A stretch of DNA of 64,000 nt from Dugong dugon (GCA_030035585.1 CM057464.1:76616919-76680918); one strand, 5' to 3'; positions 1-11,185 are shown, counted from the first letter of the stretch. Made by a program: numbers and translations. Notes: a model not told the origin generated them from the sequence alone.

Positions 1-157
1 TGCTTTCATTCCTAGGTTTGCAGATTTCTTAAAAGTTTTATTCACTAAAAGCTACAGTTGACTCCAAGACAATTTCAAATAATCTACCAAATAAAAGCTG
101 AAAGTTTAACCCAGTAGAGTCCACATTATAAATTAAAATAGATACATATTAATAGTC
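1..157. other. AT-rich sequence, nothing recognised
   Basis: No coding potential, RNA gene or familiar repeat is visible before the first SINE. Confidence 0.5.
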
Positions 158-312
158 CCTGGGAGGTGCAAATGATTAACTGCTAAGTGAAAAGTTGACA
201 GTTAAAGTCCACTCAGAAAGGAATCAGAAGAAAGTCCTGGTGATCTACTTCTGAAAAAGCAGCCATTGAAAACCCTATGGAGCACAGATCTACACTGACA
301 CACATAGGTCAC
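158..312 (+). mobile_element. AfroSINE-type SINE, RTE-body subtype
   Basis: A diverged tRNA-like head (CCCTGGGAGGTGCAAATG) is followed by a body containing CCTGGTGATCTACTTCTGA and GAAAACCCTATGGAGCAC. That body recurs near 34.0 kb and resembles the 5' region of the RTE elements here. It is non-coding and was probably mobilised by RTE. The 3' end abuts the LTR that follows. Confidence 0.75.
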
Positions 313-885
313 TGTCTTAGGCTGGGTTCTCTAGGGAAGAAAACCCAGCAAAGTGTATAAATATGTATTTAGAGAGATTTATATCAAGGAAATGGCTCAC
401 TTGATTGTAGAGGCTGGAACGTCCCAAGTCCGTGAGTCAGGATAGAGGCTTCTCCTGATGCACACAGCCACAGGGGCTGGCAAACCCAAGATCAGCAGGT
501 CAGAGAGCAGAGCACTTGCTCAGAGGCTGTGAAGATCAGTGAATCCTAAGATTGGCAGGCAAGACTGCAGGTAAGCTGCTAGCTCAAGTCCCAAGAACTG
601 GAGGTCAGATGAACAGGGGCCAGCTGCAGGATGCAGAGTGAGCAAAAGCCCACAGACCTTGGCAGGATGTCCACTTTTATTCGATGCAGGCCACACGCCA
701 AAGGAAACTCCCTCTCAACTGACTGGCTGCTCACAGCAGATCCCATCATGGAGGTGATCACATTATATCAAATCTTATCATGGAAATGATCACAACATCA
801 TATGACTGCCAAGCTACACCATAACTGTCAACCTACTGAGAATTATGGCTCAGCCAAGTTGACCCACACCCTTAACCATCACAGT
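313..885 (-). mobile_element. ERVL-type LTR, MLT2-like (solo)
   Basis: Read on the minus strand it begins TGTGATGGTTAAGGGTGTGG and continues with a 'GTCAACTTGGCTGAGCC' motif. Near its end it carries a 'TATAAATCTCTCT' stretch close to the polyadenylation area and finishes in GAACCCAGCCTAAGACA. This layout matches the MLT2 group of ancient ERVL LTRs as I know them. There is no internal retroviral coding sequence beside it, so it is a solo LTR. The subfamily name is uncertain. Confidence 0.65.
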
Positions 886-1154
886 CAACATCAGTTGAAA
901 TCAATTTGGCAGCAACTGGTATAGATTAACAAATTCTGTCTCAGACTATTAAATCAGAATTCTGGGATTGGTGATTGAATATTTAAAGAGTGGTCTATAA
1001 AAAGTGATTCTGATGCATACACCTGGTTAAAAAAAAATCTTTGCTTCAGTCTGTTACATGTGAACTATTTACGTATTCATTCATTTTCTGGGAAGGTTCT
1101 AAATTATACTTTGTCTGGCTTGATTTCTTAAACACAGATCACTGCAGTGTAATT

Positions 1155-1292
1155 AAAATAATTTATGGTTCAGCAAAGCTCAGTGTGAATCCCAATCTGC
1201 CACTTATTAGACCTGTGTCTTTGGCAAGTCACTTACTCTCTCTAAACCTCAGGTTTCTCATTTGGAAAATGAAGATGATATCTTCTATGACA
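1155..1292 (+). mobile_element. MIR SINE fragment
   Basis: The order 'AATCCCAATCTGCCACTTA', 'GGCAAGTCACTTACTCTC', 'CCTCAGGTTTCTCATTTGG' and 'AAATGAAGATGAT' follows the MIR core (ancient tRNA-derived, mammal-wide SINE). It is diverged and lacks both ends. Confidence 0.75.
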
Positions 1293-1399
1293 CAAGGTTT
1301 GTTTCATGGGTTTGAATATTGTCTTGAAATAGTCCTGGATGGAAACTCAGTGCTGAAAACAGTAGGTGACAAAATCACAAACATTCTAAATGGAAGGTT

Positions 1400-1583
1400 G
1401 TTGTTATTCCAACTCATAGTGACCCCATGTGACAGAGTAGAACTGCCCTATAGGGTTTTCTAGGCTGTAATCTTTGTGGGAGCAGATTGCCAGTCTTTCT
1501 CCCGCAGAACCACTCAGTGGGTTTAAACTACCAGCCTTTTGGTTTGCAGGACAGTGCTTAAACATTGCACCATCAAGGCTCCT
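1400..1583 (-). mobile_element. AfroSINE with target-site duplication
   Basis: On the minus strand it runs from the head (GGAGCC-like; AACCAAAAGG) through AGATTACAGCCTAG to the tail region ACTATGAGTTGGAAT. The sequence AATGGAAGGTT lies at 1389-1399 and again at 1584-1594, an 11-bp target-site duplication that fixes both ends. It has no coding capacity and carries tRNA-type promoter boxes in the head. Confidence 0.85.
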
Positions 1584-2029
1584 AATGGAAGGTTTGAAGG
1601 ATCAAAATTGTTCTGAGATCTAAAGGCCAATATAAGAGAAGATCTGCAGATTACATTGATCAGAAAGATCTATTAGCCTAGTAGGCATGGCCCTGACTTC
1701 CTGTTTTGGATGGTACATCCCATACAGCTTCCCCCTGATGCTGCCCTGCAAGCAATCCTCGAAGGATGAGTTCTATTAAGATAGCTCTGCTTGGTACCTC
1801 CTGTGTGTCAACCCTGGTCACTATGAAATACTGTAGTCCCACTGTTTGTGAAAAAGAAACTTGGCCCCATTACAACCTACCAACAGCAATGGGAGATACA
1901 ATAGAGCAAGTTGGAAAGACAGCAGAAGAAAATAAAAAAAGTCTATTTTTAGGTTGTATTCTAATGAGTAAACTCATATAATATTCTAGTTACATTGTAA
2001 CTAGAATTGTTACACTCTAATTATACCAC

Positions 2030-4295
2030 ATGTCTGTCAGTTTGTCAAACTAGCGGCTTGTATGTTGGTGCGATACAGGAAGCTTTGCCACCAGTATTTC
2101 AAATACCAGCAGGGTCACACTTGGTGGACAGATTTCAGCTGAGCTTCCAGACTAAGACAGATTAGGAAGAAGGACTTGGCAGTCTACTTCCAAAAAAATT
2201 GGCCAGTGAAAACCTTATGAACAGCAGCAGAACAATGTCTGATACAGTGCCGGAAGATGAACCCCTTAAGTCGGAAGGCACTCAAAATTTGACTGGGGAA
2301 GAGCTGCCCCCTCAAAGTAGTCAACCTTAATGACGTGGATGTAGTCAAGCTTTCAGGACCTTCATTAGCTAATGTGGCATGATTCAAAATGAGAAGAAAC
2401 AGCTGCAAACATCCATTAATTATTGGAACATGGAATGTACTAAGTATGAATGTAGGAAAATTGGAAATCATCAAGAATGAAACGGAATGCATAGACATTG
2501 ATATCCTAGTCATTAATGAGCTGAAATGGGCTGGTACTGGCCATTATGAATCAGACAATCATATGGTCTACTATGCTGGGAATGAGAAATTGAAGAGAAA
2601 TGGCATCACGTTCATTGTCAAAAAGAACATTTATAGATCTGTCCTGAAATATAATGCTGTCAGTGATAGGATAATATCCATACACTTATAAGGAAGACCA
2701 GTTAATATGACAGTTATTCAAATTTACTCACCAACCACTGAGGCCAAAGATGAAGAAAGTGAAGATTTTTACCAATTTCTACAGTCTGAAATTAATTAAA
2801 CATGCAATCAAGATGCATTGATAATTACTGGCAATTGGAATGCAAAAGTTGGAAGCAAAGAAGAAGAATCAGTAGTTGAAAAATATGGCGTTGGTGTTAG
2901 AAATGATGTTGGAGATCACAGGAAAGAATTTTGCAAGACCAACGACTTCTTCATTGCAAATACTTTTTTCAACAACACAAATGGCAACTATACACAAGGA
3001 CCTTGCCAGATGGAATAGACAGGAATCAAATCGACTAAATCTGTGGAAAGAGACTATGGAAAAGCTTAGGACAAGGCCAGGGGCTCACTGTGGAGCAGAC
3101 CATCAATTGCTTATATGCAAATTCAAGTTGAAGCTGAAGAAAATTAAAACAAGTCCATGAGGGCCAAAGTACAACATTGACTATATCCTACCTGAATTTA
3201 GAGACCATCTCAAGAATAGATTTGACTCATTGAACACTAATGACCAAAGACCAGATGAGTTGTGAAATGACATCAAGGACATCATGCATGAAGAAAGCAA
3301 AAGGTCATTAAAAAGACAGGAAAGGAAGAAAAGACCAAAAGCGTTGTCAGAAGAGACTCTGAAACTTGCTCCTGAATGTAGAGTAGCTAAAACGAATGGA
3401 AGAAGTGATAAAGTAAAAGAACTGAACAGAAGATTTCAAAGGGTGGCTCAAGAAGACAAAGTAAAGTATTATAATGAAATGTACAAAGATCTGGAGTTAG
3501 AAAACCAAGAGGGAAGAACACACTTGGCATTCTTCAAGCTGAAAGAACTGAAGAAAAATTCAAGCCGAGAGATGCAATCTTGAAGGATTCTATGGGGAAA
3601 ATATTAAACGATGCGGGAAGCATCAAAAGAAGATGGAAAGAATACACAGAGTCATTATACCAAAAAGAATTGGTTGCCATTCAACCATTTCAGGAGGTAC
3701 CAGATGATCAGGAACCAATGGTACTGAAGGAAAAGGTCTAAGCTGCACTGAAGGCATTGGTGAAAAACAAGGCTCCAGAAATTGATGGAATATTAATTGA
3801 GATGTTTCAACAAATGGATGCAGCGCTGAAAGTGCTTGCTTGTCTATGCCAAGAAATTTGGAAGACAGCTACCTGGCCAATTGACTAGAAGAGAACCATA
3901 TTTATACCCATTCCTTAGAAAGGCTATCCAACAGAATGGGGAAATTATCGAACAATATCATAAATATCACATGCAGGTAAAATTTTGCTGAAGATCATTC
4001 AGCAGGACAACCAGAATGCTCCTTAGAAGCAAGGATGGTGAGATCACATCTTACATACTTTGGACAAGTTATCAGTAGGGATCAGTCCCTGGAGAAGGAC
4101 ATCATGCTTTGTAAAGTAGAGGATAAGCAACAATATGGATTGACACAGTGACTGCAACAATGGGCTCAAGCATAATGATTGTGAGGATGGCACAGGACCA
4201 GGCTGTATTTTATTCTGTTGAGCATAGGGTCACTGTGAGTCATAACCAACTCGATGGCACCTGACAACAATGAGAACAACAACAACAGTCACATA
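2030..4295 (+). mobile_element. RTE (BovB-like) retrotransposon, copy 1, internally deleted
   Basis: It starts at the 5' end shared by other RTE copies here (CCACATGTCTGTCAGTTTGTC area) and ends in GGCACCTGACAACAATGAG followed by an AAC-repeat tail. The 5'UTR, endonuclease region, linker and start of the reverse transcriptase (RT) region are present. Near 3990 the sequence jumps from the early RT region directly to the 3' end, so roughly 950 bases found in the 54.5-kb copy are missing, including the RT catalytic core. It cannot be autonomous. The (AAC)n-like tail is typical of RTE. Confidence 0.85.
2389..3583 (+). pseudogene. Broken RTE endonuclease / RT reading frame (copy 1)
   Basis: The frame at 2389-2691 starts [17 protein letters not shown] and contains the apurinic-endonuclease-like N-terminus (GTWNV; 'INELKWAGTGHYESDN'). 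It stops at 2691. Pieces in other frames follow at 2818-3018 (ITGNWNAKVG, the endonuclease core), 2876-3160 and 3284-3583 (basic linker). Frameshifts and stops separate them. In RTE this protein nicks target DNA and primes reverse transcription; here the product is dead because the RT core is deleted. Frames and motifs are seen; the function is family knowledge. Confidence 0.8.
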
Positions 4296-4933
4296 TATTT
4301 AACTCATATGACCCACTTTCTCAGCTTTGAGTACATTTATGATCATATCTCATTTGAGTACTCTTCGGCACTATTAGCCAAAATCTAGCATCTTCTTCTA
4401 GGGGCTTCCCTACCCCAGAACTGCCAAAGAGCTCTGGGATATTATTTAGTTAAAAGTGAGAGATGGGAGAAGTCCGTCTTGGAAATGCCGAACAGAGAGA
4501 TTTGGAGTCTGACACATCCCCTGCTGTTATTGTTTCTTACTGCCAGAGTGCTGCTGCCTGTTACCAAGGTTGTAGATCTTTCTTTAACTTTGCATTCTGT
4601 GCTTAGCCATTATTCTTCAAAGCCCGGTGACTCCCCTAATGCATGCAAAGAACCTAGGATAATATCTGGCACATGATAATCTGTCAAAAACTGTTAACTC
4701 CTTCTTGAACATTTATTGGTCTATGACACACATAGAACTGTAAATGTATCTGTCCATAGTATGGGACATGCAAATAAAAGGTTTACAGTTTGTTCTACAG
4801 TAGTGACTCTCAATCTCCCCATTGACTGTATTTGGGATAACTTATTGATATAAATTTTTTGGGATTATTTAGATAAAAGTGACAATTTGTCTACAGAATT
4901 GTAATGTTAGAGTTACAAACAGCTTCATCTTCC
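4296..4933. other. Unique sequence
   Basis: No repeat or gene recognised. A 65-codon open frame at 4479-4676 has no features of a known protein. Confidence 0.5.
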
Positions 4934-5152
4934 AAACAAAAACAACAAACCAGTTGCCGTCAAGTCGATTCTGACTCACAGTGACCTCAGGTGTTTCAGA
5001 GTAGAACTTTGCTCCATAGGGTTTTCAGTGGATGTGATCTCTTGGAAGTACATCACTAGGCCTTTCTTCAAAGGCACGTCTGGGTGGATTTGAACTGCCA
5101 ACCGTTTGGCTAGTAGCTGTGTGCTTAACCATTTGTATCACCCAAGGTTCGT
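4934..5152 (-). mobile_element. AfroSINE-type SINE, RTE-body subtype
   Basis: The left side on the + strand reads GTTGCCGTCAAGTCGATTC (reverse of the SINE tail). The right side ends in the inverted tRNA-like head (GTGCTTAACCATTTGTATCAC). The middle carries the RTE-like block (GGAAGTACATCACTAGGCC). Confidence 0.85.
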
Positions 5153-5229
5153 CTTAGCTTTCTTTTTTCTTTAGCTACCCACTTGCCTTTGGTAATCGCA
5201 TGTAGTCCAATGACTTTCAGTACCACTTT

Positions 5230-6580
5230 TAGGCAAATGATGACTCAAATAAATTCCTGTCTCCAGCTCAATCCATGATTCCATACTCCTGATTCCCATA
5301 TGCCACCGCCTACATTTTTCATGTTCCTCATAAGTATCTCAAATTTAGTGTGTACAAGACTGAACTCCTGACTTCCATCTTTCAAACCTGTTCTTCCTGC
5401 ATTGTTTCCATTCAGTAATTGATATCATCCCCGTTCCTTATCCAAACCACCATAATCCGTTGCCTGGAATTCCTATCTTATTTCCCGTCTTGGCTGCCTC
5501 CATCCATTTTCTATACAGCAACCAGAGTGATTTTAAAAAGAAAAAGATTAACCTTCTAGGCTTAAAACTTTTTAGTGTCTATGACTGAGGTGTGTCTGAG
5601 CCAAGCCATGGTCTTTTCAGTTGCCTCATACGTATGTAATAGCTGGACATTGAAAAAGGAACATCAAAGAAGAATTCACACATTTGAATTGTGGTGTTGG
5701 TGAAGAGTATTGAGTATACCATGGGCTGTCAGAAGAATGAACAAATCAGTCTTGGAAGAAGTACAACCAGAATGCTCCACAGAAGCGAGGATGGTGAGAT
5801 TTCCTCTTGCTTTCTTTGGACATGTCATCAGGAAAAAACAATCACTAGGAAAGGGCATCATGTTTGGTAAAATAGAGGGTCAGTGAAAATGAGGGAAACT
5901 CTTCACGACATTATCACAATAGCTGCAACAATGGCCTCAAATATACCAACGACTGTGAGGATTGCATGGGTCAAGCAGTGTTTTGTTCTGTTATGCATAA
6001 GGTTGCCATGAATTGGAGCAGACCTGACAACAACTAATAACAACACGGCACTTAAATAAAACCTAAAAGTTTGATAATGGCCTTAAGACCCTGCATGATT
6101 TGATCTCTGAATATTTCTTCAACATTATCTCTTTTCATTCTTCTCACTCATTTTCTCCAACTACTCTGTCCATCTCTCAGACACACTAATGTATTAAGCT
6201 TATTTCCACCTCAGGGCCTTTGCACTTGCTTTATTTTCTGCCTTGCAGTTCTCTTCCCCCTCACCCTGAGACTCTGCCCCCACACTCTCTACCTAGCTCA
6301 CTGCAGTCTACCCAATCTGTTTAAATGTTGCTTCTTCATGGAAGCCTTCTCTAACACCTCTCCCCTGCCCCCTTTATTCTGTCTCGTCAGATCTTCTCTT
6401 TTCCTTTACAGAACTGACTGCACTTTAAAAATATTGTGTATTTGCTTGTTTAATGCTCCCTCCTCTACTTGACTTTGAGTTCTATAACAATAGTGAGCAT
6501 GCCTGGTTTGTTCACTGTTGAGTATCCAGAATGTGACACAGTGTCTGGAGTAGCCTGCTAAATGGAACGAATTAATGAAG
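5230..6580 (+). mobile_element. L2 LINE remnant, interrupted by an RTE fragment
   Basis: The blocks 'ACAAGACTGAACTCCTGA', 'CAACCAGAGTGATTTT', 'CTCAGGGCCTTTGCACTTGC' and 'AACGAATTAATGAA' occur in the order expected for the L2 3' region. L2 is an extinct mammalian LINE. The element resumes after the RTE fragment at 5584-6046 with no loss that I can see. No reading frame survives. Confidence 0.6.
5584..6046 (+). mobile_element. RTE 3'-end fragment inserted in L2
   Basis: It matches the last 460 or so bases of the 54.5-kb RTE copy: AGCTGGACATTGAAAAAGG, GAATGCTCCACAGAAGCGAG, GAGCAGACCTGACAACAAC. It is a 5'-truncated insertion, the usual outcome of target-primed reverse transcription, and is younger than the L2 around it. 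Confidence 0.85.
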
Positions 6581-7429
6581 AAAAAAGCGGGAGCAGGAAA
6601 TATGAAGTTTTCTCTGTGCTTGCAAGGGTGAAGGGATTCATCTGTATGATGCTGGTTTGCTTGTACGCTGCAGTTTATAGAGCCGTGTTCTCTCCCTTCT
6701 CCTTATTGCTTGTTTTCCTTTTTTTGCTAGAACGTCTGTAGTTCACTGTTTCTGTTTCTGATAGCTATCTCTACCACCACTGCCATCATTTTTGCTGTTT
6801 GTCTTTCTACTTCTTCTCCCTCCTTCAAATTGTGTGTAAGATGTCATATGGTTGTTCTCAACTTGTTACAGATATTTAAAATTGATCCTGTTTGTGTCTG
6901 TTATCTAAAGTAATACAGGTTAAAATTACATTGGAATTTTAATATTTTGTCTGCATTTGGATTCCAAATGGAAGATAGAGGTGGGAAAAAAGATAAAAGG
7001 GAATCATAAAAGGATGGAGGAGAACAAGGTAAACAAAGAAAATGAGAGATAAGAACGAACAAAAGCTATAGTAAGGAAGAAATAGTTCTAAAATGATTTT
7101 ATCTAATATTAATTTGATCATGACTTTTAACCACTGAGTTTTGATCATAAGTGACACCTAAAGCCACTGACTGTGACCTCATACTCTGGAATATATATTA
7201 TATATAACTCATTACCACAGAGATTGAAGCTGGAAAACAACAGGATAGGTTCATTTAAACCAACTCGAATATTATACGCTTCAATATGTAATTTTGCAAT
7301 ACTGTCTAAATCACATTTTTAAATATCTGAATGATATTCTAATCATGCCCATTTAAGAAAAAAATAAATGACTATGAAGTTTTAGGTAGCTTATAGCTCC
7401 TGGTGGATATTAGAGGGTTTACTATGGTC
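6581..7429. other. Unique AT-rich sequence
   Basis: No gene, RNA or repeat family recognised. Confidence 0.5.
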
Positions 7430-7570
7430 AGACACCCTTCTACATGCTTTATGCAGATTATCTTGTTTAATCCTCACATCAGTTCTCTGAGGTAGGTACC
7501 ATTATTATCATCTGCCTCCTCCTCATCCTATAGGTGAAGAAATGGAATTAAAGAAGGCTAAGTAACTTGC
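7430..7570 (-). mobile_element. MIR SINE fragment
   Basis: 'TTTAATCCTCACATCAG', 'GAGGTAGGTACCATTATTA' and 'CTAAGTAACTTGCTC' follow the MIR core read in reverse. Confidence 0.8.
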
Positions 7571-7766
7571 TCTTGTGTGCTGTCGAGTAGATTCCAACTC
7601 GTAGCAACCCCATGCAAAACAGAAGAATTGCTCCCATGGTGTTTTCTAAGCTGTAATCTTCACAGGAGCAGACTACCAGGTCTTTTCTCCCGTAGCTGGT
7701 GAGTTCCACTACTGACCTTTTGGTTAGCAGCTGAGCTCTTAACCATTGCGCCACCAAAGATCTTTT
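7571..7766 (-). mobile_element. AfroSINE
   Basis: Reverse of the SINE tail (GCTGTCGAGTAGATTCCAAC), body (GCTGTAATCTTCACAGGAGC) and tRNA-like head (CTGACCTTTTGGTTAGCAGC then TTAACCATTGCGCCACC). It is inserted at the end of the MIR. Confidence 0.85.
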
Positions 7767-8243
7767 TATCACTCTCTTACTCTTACTATCCCCTAAATGA
7801 GTTAGCAAGGAAGTAGGTAGTGATTGATGGATCAGTGATGGGTATAGAATTCAAGAACAATACTATTTGCTCTTTCTTGAATCCAGGATTTAATTATTTA
7901 AGAAAGAAAGGCAATCTCCTCAGTGTGGCAGTCCCCTGAAGCGGATACCCAAGAACAATGTTAAATTGAGGTTCTAGAGCAGACAGAACAAGTAGGCTTC
8001 TTCTTACATGGGCGCTGTGATCTGGTAATAGCGGCTGCCTGGAGCACAGTGGTGAGAACTGTCTTGAGGCTACATCTCAGCTCAGTAAGAAAGAATGTCA
8101 TGATTGATTAACAATGCTTGTTGAGGACATAGATGTGGTGACATAACTTCTGGATATGTTCCATCCTGGCTTTACATATTTTCATGAAAAATTAACCAAA
8201 TAGGATCTCAAAGGAGAGTTAGACTGCAGGAAACCACCCCAGC
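7767..8243. other. Unique sequence
   Basis: No feature recognised. Confidence 0.5.
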
Positions 8244-8506
8244 TTTTTTTTTTTTAAATTGTACTTCATGTGAAGGTTTACAGAACAAATAGTTTCTCAT
8301 TAAACAGTAGTACACATATTATTTTATGACATTGGTTAACAACTCCATGACATGTCAACCCTCTCCCTTCTCGACCTTTTTTTTTTTTTGGTGAAAATAT
8401 TCGTAGCCAAAGATTCACCATTTCAAAAATTTCAACATGCACAGTTCAGTGACATCGACCATGCTCTTCCAGTTGTGCTGCTATTCTCACTTTAGATGAA
8501 GGTTTT
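8244..8506 (-). mobile_element. L1 3'-end fragment
   Basis: It matches the 3' end of the full-length L1 at 37.68 kb: GAAGGTTTACAGAACAAATA, CAACCCTCTCCCTTCTCGAC, an internal poly(T), then CACCATTTCAAAAATTTC. The poly(T) at 8244-8256 is the L1 poly(A) tail read in reverse. It is 5'-truncated to about 260 bases. Confidence 0.85.
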
Positions 8507-8659
8507 TTTTTGGTCTATTGGCTGATTCTCCAAGGGTTCAGTTTTGATTCTTAGCAGGACTGCTGAGATTTCTTAGAGGCCTCGCTGAGTGGTCCCATAT
8601 CATGACCTCATTACTAGAAGAACTAAAGACATAATAATAGTAAATCATCCCTTTGGTAA

Positions 8660-9020
8660 CTGTTATGGATTGAATTGTGCCCCCCAAACATATGTGTTGT
8701 AATTTCCAACCCCCACACACATAGCCACGATCCCATTTGGGAATGTTTTTTCTTTTTGTTGTTATACCAGTGAGACAGCATCAGTGTAGAGCACATCCTA
8801 AATCAAACTTTTCTGAGACATAAAAGAACAGATTAAGCAAGGAAGCAGGCAAACAGAGATCTGGGAAGACAAATGCCACACCACAGGAAAATCACCAAGG
8901 AACCCAGGAACAAAAGCTGAAAAGAGACAAAGACCTTTCCCCAGAGCCCACATTGGGAGAAAAAGCCCTGCCCTAGAGCCAGCGCCCTGAATCTGGACCT
9001 CTAGTCTCCCAAACTGTGAC
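8660..9020 (+). mobile_element. MaLR-type LTR, 3'-truncated
   Basis: It begins TGTTATGGATTGAATTGTG and passes through ATCCCATTTGGGAATG, ATCACCAAGGAACC and CAGCGCCCTGAATC. It stops at CCCAAACTGTGA, before the usual polyadenylation region. It is homologous, in opposite orientation, to the LTR at 63.57-64.0 kb. MaLR LTRs are old ERVL-related LTRs; no internal coding sequence is present. Confidence 0.75.
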
Positions 9021-9429
9021 TTACCAAAGGTCTAACATATGGACGGTAGCTCAGCTGAGATTTGAACCCAGATTGCCTGACTGCAAACTCGTGTGTGTAA
9101 GTACTCTCCGGTATAGCCTCACATGAGCCTATATCCTCTCTCAACCCCTCTCCTTTCCTTTTCCCAAATGGTCAGCTAAGAATTATATGTCCTTGGGTTA
9201 AAACCTTATAACACTCTTGTATTATGATGTTTACGTTGGAAATAAATGCTCATATACACAGCATCCAGTTGTTTGAAATCTAATCATCTAACTGTATGAA
9301 TGACAAGTCCACTCCCTGATAGTGATTCTTGGACAGATGCTGCCCTAATTTCCTCTTTACTATAAATCATGAAAATGACTTAAAATGAAACAGTTGGTGA
9401 ATGATAAATCTTCCAGTTAAATTTTTTTT
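9021..9429. other. Mostly unique sequence with a possible MIR end
   Basis: 'TGAGATTTGAACCCAGATTG' at about 9056 resembles the tRNA-related end of a MIR read in reverse. The rest shows nothing recognisable. Confidence 0.35.
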
Positions 9430-9610
9430 CCTAAAATTATTTAATAATCCAACAATATTTATTGAGCATGTCCTGTGTGCTAGGCACTGGGCAAGGTGCG
9501 GGGGAAGCAGCAGTGAAGGTGGGTAGAAAGGGCCTCCACACTTATAGAGCTTATAGACTAAGGAGGCGGCAGGCAGGCAGGCAGACAGATGAGGAACATG
9601 GGCTAACTGA
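9430..9610. mobile_element. Possible L2/MIR-type LINE tail
   Basis: 'ATATTTATTGAGCATGTCC', 'GTGCTAGGCACTGGGC' and 'TATAGAGCTTATAGACTA' form a familiar ancient-repeat sequence. It contains a short GGCA repeat near 9567. The family assignment is tentative. Confidence 0.4.
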
Positions 9611-9852
9611 AAGGATGTGCAGTCTGTGAGGTCAGGAGTGGAGTCAAACATCAGATTCAACTATTTTTCTTGTTTAGTGTTGAGCAGAACCAGTATGTAT
9701 ATGTGCTTCTGCCAGAATAGTACCACCAAACGTGTCTGTTTATTAGTATTTAAAGGTTTGCTGCAGCTACAGAATTAGAAAGTATAATTAAGATTTTGTA
9801 GAATTGTTTTATACTGATAAAGTGGGAAAAGAGACCAAGTTATAGTGATTAC

Positions 9853-10055
9853 AGCTTAGTGATTCTCAAACTTTAATATTTAAGTGTTCTGTAGGGGAGT
9901 TTGTTGAAAATGATCTATTATTTCTGGGCTCCATCTCCAGAGAGTCTGATTCAGTATCTGGTTTGGGGTCCAGGAATTTGAATTTGAATTTGAATTTGAA
10001 TAACAAGATCCCCTGGAATAGTATGTTTTGGTGGGATTTGGTAGGAGATGTGAAT
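9853..10055 (+). mobile_element. hAT-Charlie MITE, MER5A-like
   Basis: It starts 'TTAGTGATTCTCAAACTTTA' and continues 'GGGCTCCATCTCCAGAGAG', 'TCTGATTCAGTATCTGG' and 'AAGATCCCCTGGAATAGTA', as in MER5A-type non-autonomous hAT elements. It is diverged. Confidence 0.6.
9972..10003. repeat. (GAATTT)n microsatellite
   Basis: About four to five copies of the six-base unit GAATTT in tandem inside the MER5A-like element. Confidence 0.9.
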
Positions 10056-10084
10056 GAGTCATCCGCTCTGTTAAATTTGCATTA

Positions 10085-10256
10085 AACAACAACAACAACA
10101 TAACCCAAACTCATTGCTGTTGAGTCGATTCTGACTCATGATGACCCTACAGGACAGAGTAGAACTGTCCCATAGGGTTTCCAAGGAGTGACTGGTGGAG
10201 CCGAACTGCTGACCTTTTGGTTAGCAGCCAAGCTCTTAGCCACTGTGCCACTCTAT
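10085..10256 (-). mobile_element. AfroSINE
   Basis: The left end is an (AAC)n tract, the SINE tail in reverse. Then come GCTGTTGAGTCGATTCTGAC, GAACTGTCCCATAGGG and the inverted head TTTTGGTTAGCAGCC / GCCACTGTGCCAC. It lacks the long central block of the larger copies. Confidence 0.85.
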
Positions 10257-11185
10257 GATCACTGAGAGTTATCTCCTTAAAAAGGATGAGTGGAGGACAT
10301 CTTACAATCAAATAAAGGGAGAGGGCCTGACTGTCCTGGGAGAAACCAATTTCCAGATCCAGCGTGAAGTGTGACTCAGCAGGGAAGTTAGGGGGAAATG
10401 AGGCTTTGGAGTCCTGAGGTGGAAGATTTCAGAGGTATCTGGACCCAGGGCTGTGGGATCTAGCTTGTACCCCTAGAAATGTCTGGAGGGTGAACTGAAG
10501 GGCTGACACTGGATGTGTATGACTGTGTTCTTCAGCTTGGCAGGGTGAGAGGACCCTGTTTCTGAGCACTGGTGGCATGGCTTTGCTTCAAGTGTGTAGG
10601 TGGGCTCAGGCCCAGCATCTACAGTGGCTCCAGAGCAGGGACACAATCTCTGCCATTGTGGGCTGGACTCAACCATCAGAGCTGTTTTAGGGTGTGGCTG
10701 ACCCTCACCTCCACGGAGCCCAGGTCTTCCACTGCAGCCGTATCGTTGCCACCTTGCACCCATAAAGTGACAGAGAACTTAAAGGAATGTAAGAAAAGGG
10801 TCCTGGGCCTACCTTCAAAGGTTCACCATGGTAAGGGGGACCAACATCTCAGCACCTATACCTGCCAAGTGAGTAGAGGGCCCAGATATTGTGCTTTGAC
10901 AGGATTTGCTAGGCTCTGTTTGACAGTCAGCCCATTCAGTCAGGAAGGAACTGGATAGAACCTGGGGGATCCCAACTCCTACAACCTCACTGAGACAAGT
11001 ATGAACAATAAGGGACCCCCGAGCTATAATAGAGGGGTGGTGGGAGCCTCAGAGGGGGATGGACTGGGCTTCTGGATCTCCTGCTATTACTAGCAGGTCA
11101 GAGTCTTCTGGGAGTTTGTAGGTTGTATTTTGAGCTATGTTGGCGCACCTTAGTTACAGGCAGGCAGACTTAGCAGATATCTACC
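10257..11185. other. GC-richer block, unassigned
   Basis: This stretch is visibly less AT-rich than its surroundings. It has open frames on both strands (minus 10473-10763, plus 10572-10958), probably because stops are rare in GC-rich DNA. It has no protein motifs, splice pattern or repeat family I can name. An old LTR or a unique block are both possible. Confidence 0.3.

Noticed and set aside
313..885. Possible endogenous retrovirus provirus
   Set aside because: Only one LTR is present, with no gag, pol or env-like sequence beside it; annotated as a solo LTR.
10572..10958. 128-codon open frame as a possible gene
   Set aside because: It overlaps an open frame on the opposite strand in GC-richer DNA, has no domain, and no exon-like boundaries are visible.
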